Shown here: piece by piece, positions 63,105 to 64,000 of the stretch | How the letters are laid out: each line of letters begins with the position of its first letter | How positions within the stretch are numbered: position 1 is the first letter of the stretch | Assembly: GCF_034353875.1 (NCBI RefSeq) | Contig: NZ_CP133784.1 | Coordinates: 2,418,001 to 2,482,000, forward strand | Origin: Pseudomonas sp. MH9.2 | GTDB lineage: Bacteria; Pseudomonadota; Gammaproteobacteria; Pseudomonadales; Pseudomonadaceae | Length of the DNA stretch: 64,000 nt | Reading direction: 5' to 3' | The notes under the pieces: generated by a model | The model's database searches: none | Told to the model about the DNA's origin: nothing | The model's input: only the letters and a program-made list of their open reading frames with translations | Translations under genes and position numbers: made by a program

Positions 63105-63452
63105 TCACCTGAAAGACAACGATTTAACCTTTGTCGAAACCTTGTCGCGCTTTTTATCCTTCAACCAGATGACCTCGGCTGAACGACGCGGCGTCGAAAT
63201 CGACCCTTCAAGCTCCGGTGCAGGAGAAGAACTCCTCCACACATCATCAGCCTTAAAACCAAAAGCGCCCGAGTCCAGATAGGCTTCGATCAACTCGAAT
63301 TCAGCAAGACTCAGACCACGTAATTCCAGATCAACAGGTACTTCATCACGAAGCCAAACTGCTGTTTTGGCCACATCCAGAGCGATCCCCAGACGATTAA
63401 TCAAGCGGTCGTATAGCTCGGGTTTTACTGCTGTTTGCTGCAACTCTGCCAT
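63105..63452 (-). CDS. Hypothetical protein
   Basis: 115 residues, unrecognised. The N-terminal half is helical and acidic (KPELYDRLINRLGIALDVAKT, LRGLSLAEFELIEAYLDSGAFG); the C-terminal half is basic (IWLKDKKRDKVSTKVKSLSFR). No signal peptide or membrane segment. GAGGTGAGCGG before ATG is a good ribosome-binding site, which supports expression. It is divergent from leuS. Confidence 0.7.
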   Translation of the reverse strand: MAELQQTAVKPELYDRLINRLGIALDVAKTAVWLRDEVPVDLELRGLSLAEFELIEAYLDSGAFGFKADDVWRSSSPAPELEGSISTPRRSAEVIWLKDKKRDKVSTKVKSLSFR

Positions 63453-63735
63453 CCGCTCACCTCATTGAAGATAAAACATGCACCCTCATTCAACAGCTTA
63501 GCGCTGCTCTCCGATTCAGCCCGGTGCCGCGACCAACGGCCTCGGAGGGCACCGACGAAGCAATCAGGGTTTCCCTCGATAGTCGGCGCTCATGTATGCT
63601 ACGGCGCTTCCTGTAATTCCACTTCCCGCTCTCTTGAGCCCGAACGCACCGCACAGGCAGTCTCAATCTTCCGGCAAGCGGTGCCGACCGATTCAGAGTT
63701 GCAACGAAGAGGTTAAGGTCACCCCTTTTTAGTAA

Positions 63736-64000
<265 letters not shown>

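Overview
The window is chromosomal DNA from a fluorescent-group Pseudomonas. Supporting this are the block leuS ... ydcF, lnt, corC, ybeY, phoH, miaB ... hemL, thiE, thiD, the cyanide-insensitive oxidase cioAB with a small third subunit, a PtrA-type small protein, GC-rich Pseudomonas-like codon use and short REP-type inverted repeats (tgtaggagc...gctcctaca). No tRNA or rRNA gene, CRISPR array, prophage or intact insertion sequence was seen. The species call is inference from gene content.

Layout. 1-4.8 kb: a PilZ protein, a three-gene operon for envelope lipoproteins (CsgG-like, DUF4810, DUF799) and a chemoreceptor. 4.9-6.3 kb: a graveyard holding a TonB-dependent receptor with its middle deleted, a frameshifted TpsB (ShlB/FhaC-type) stub and a likely transposase scrap. 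6.5-20.7 kb: mostly core genes: radA, a periplasmic catalase, mscL, fpr, a short LuxR-type regulator, rlmG, the cioAB oxidase with a FNR/ANR-like box upstream, an MFS exporter, a DJ-1-family protein lacking its catalytic residues, and a purine permease overlapping trmA. 20.9-34 kb: a YpfJ-type metallopeptidase stub, hydrolases, tesB, a deacetylase-family enzyme, a flavoprotein, rhlE, an EamA exporter divergent from an Lrp-type regulator with palindromic sites between them, a DEDD exonuclease, a NYN-domain protein and membrane proteins.

34-39.6 kb is the most accessory-looking stretch: an unknown small protein, two divergent OmpR-type response regulators sharing one histidine kinase, a PtrA-like exported small protein and a membrane protein built from four repeats of one unit. 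This is the best candidate for an incompletely described system, probably an envelope or metal stress response. 39.6-64 kb returns to core functions: hrpB, a small lipoprotein, fieF, a Gln-rich DUF6515 protein with 48-bp tandem repeats, Lrp, rluE, amn, an AidB-like dehydrogenase, an orphan 7TMR-DISM kinase, thiD-thiE-hemL, miaB, phoH-ybeY-corC-lnt, ydcF and the start of leuS.

Start codons were moved from the longest reading frame wherever a Shine-Dalgarno sequence, a signal peptide or normal family length favoured an internal start. Several genes appear to use GTG or TTG.
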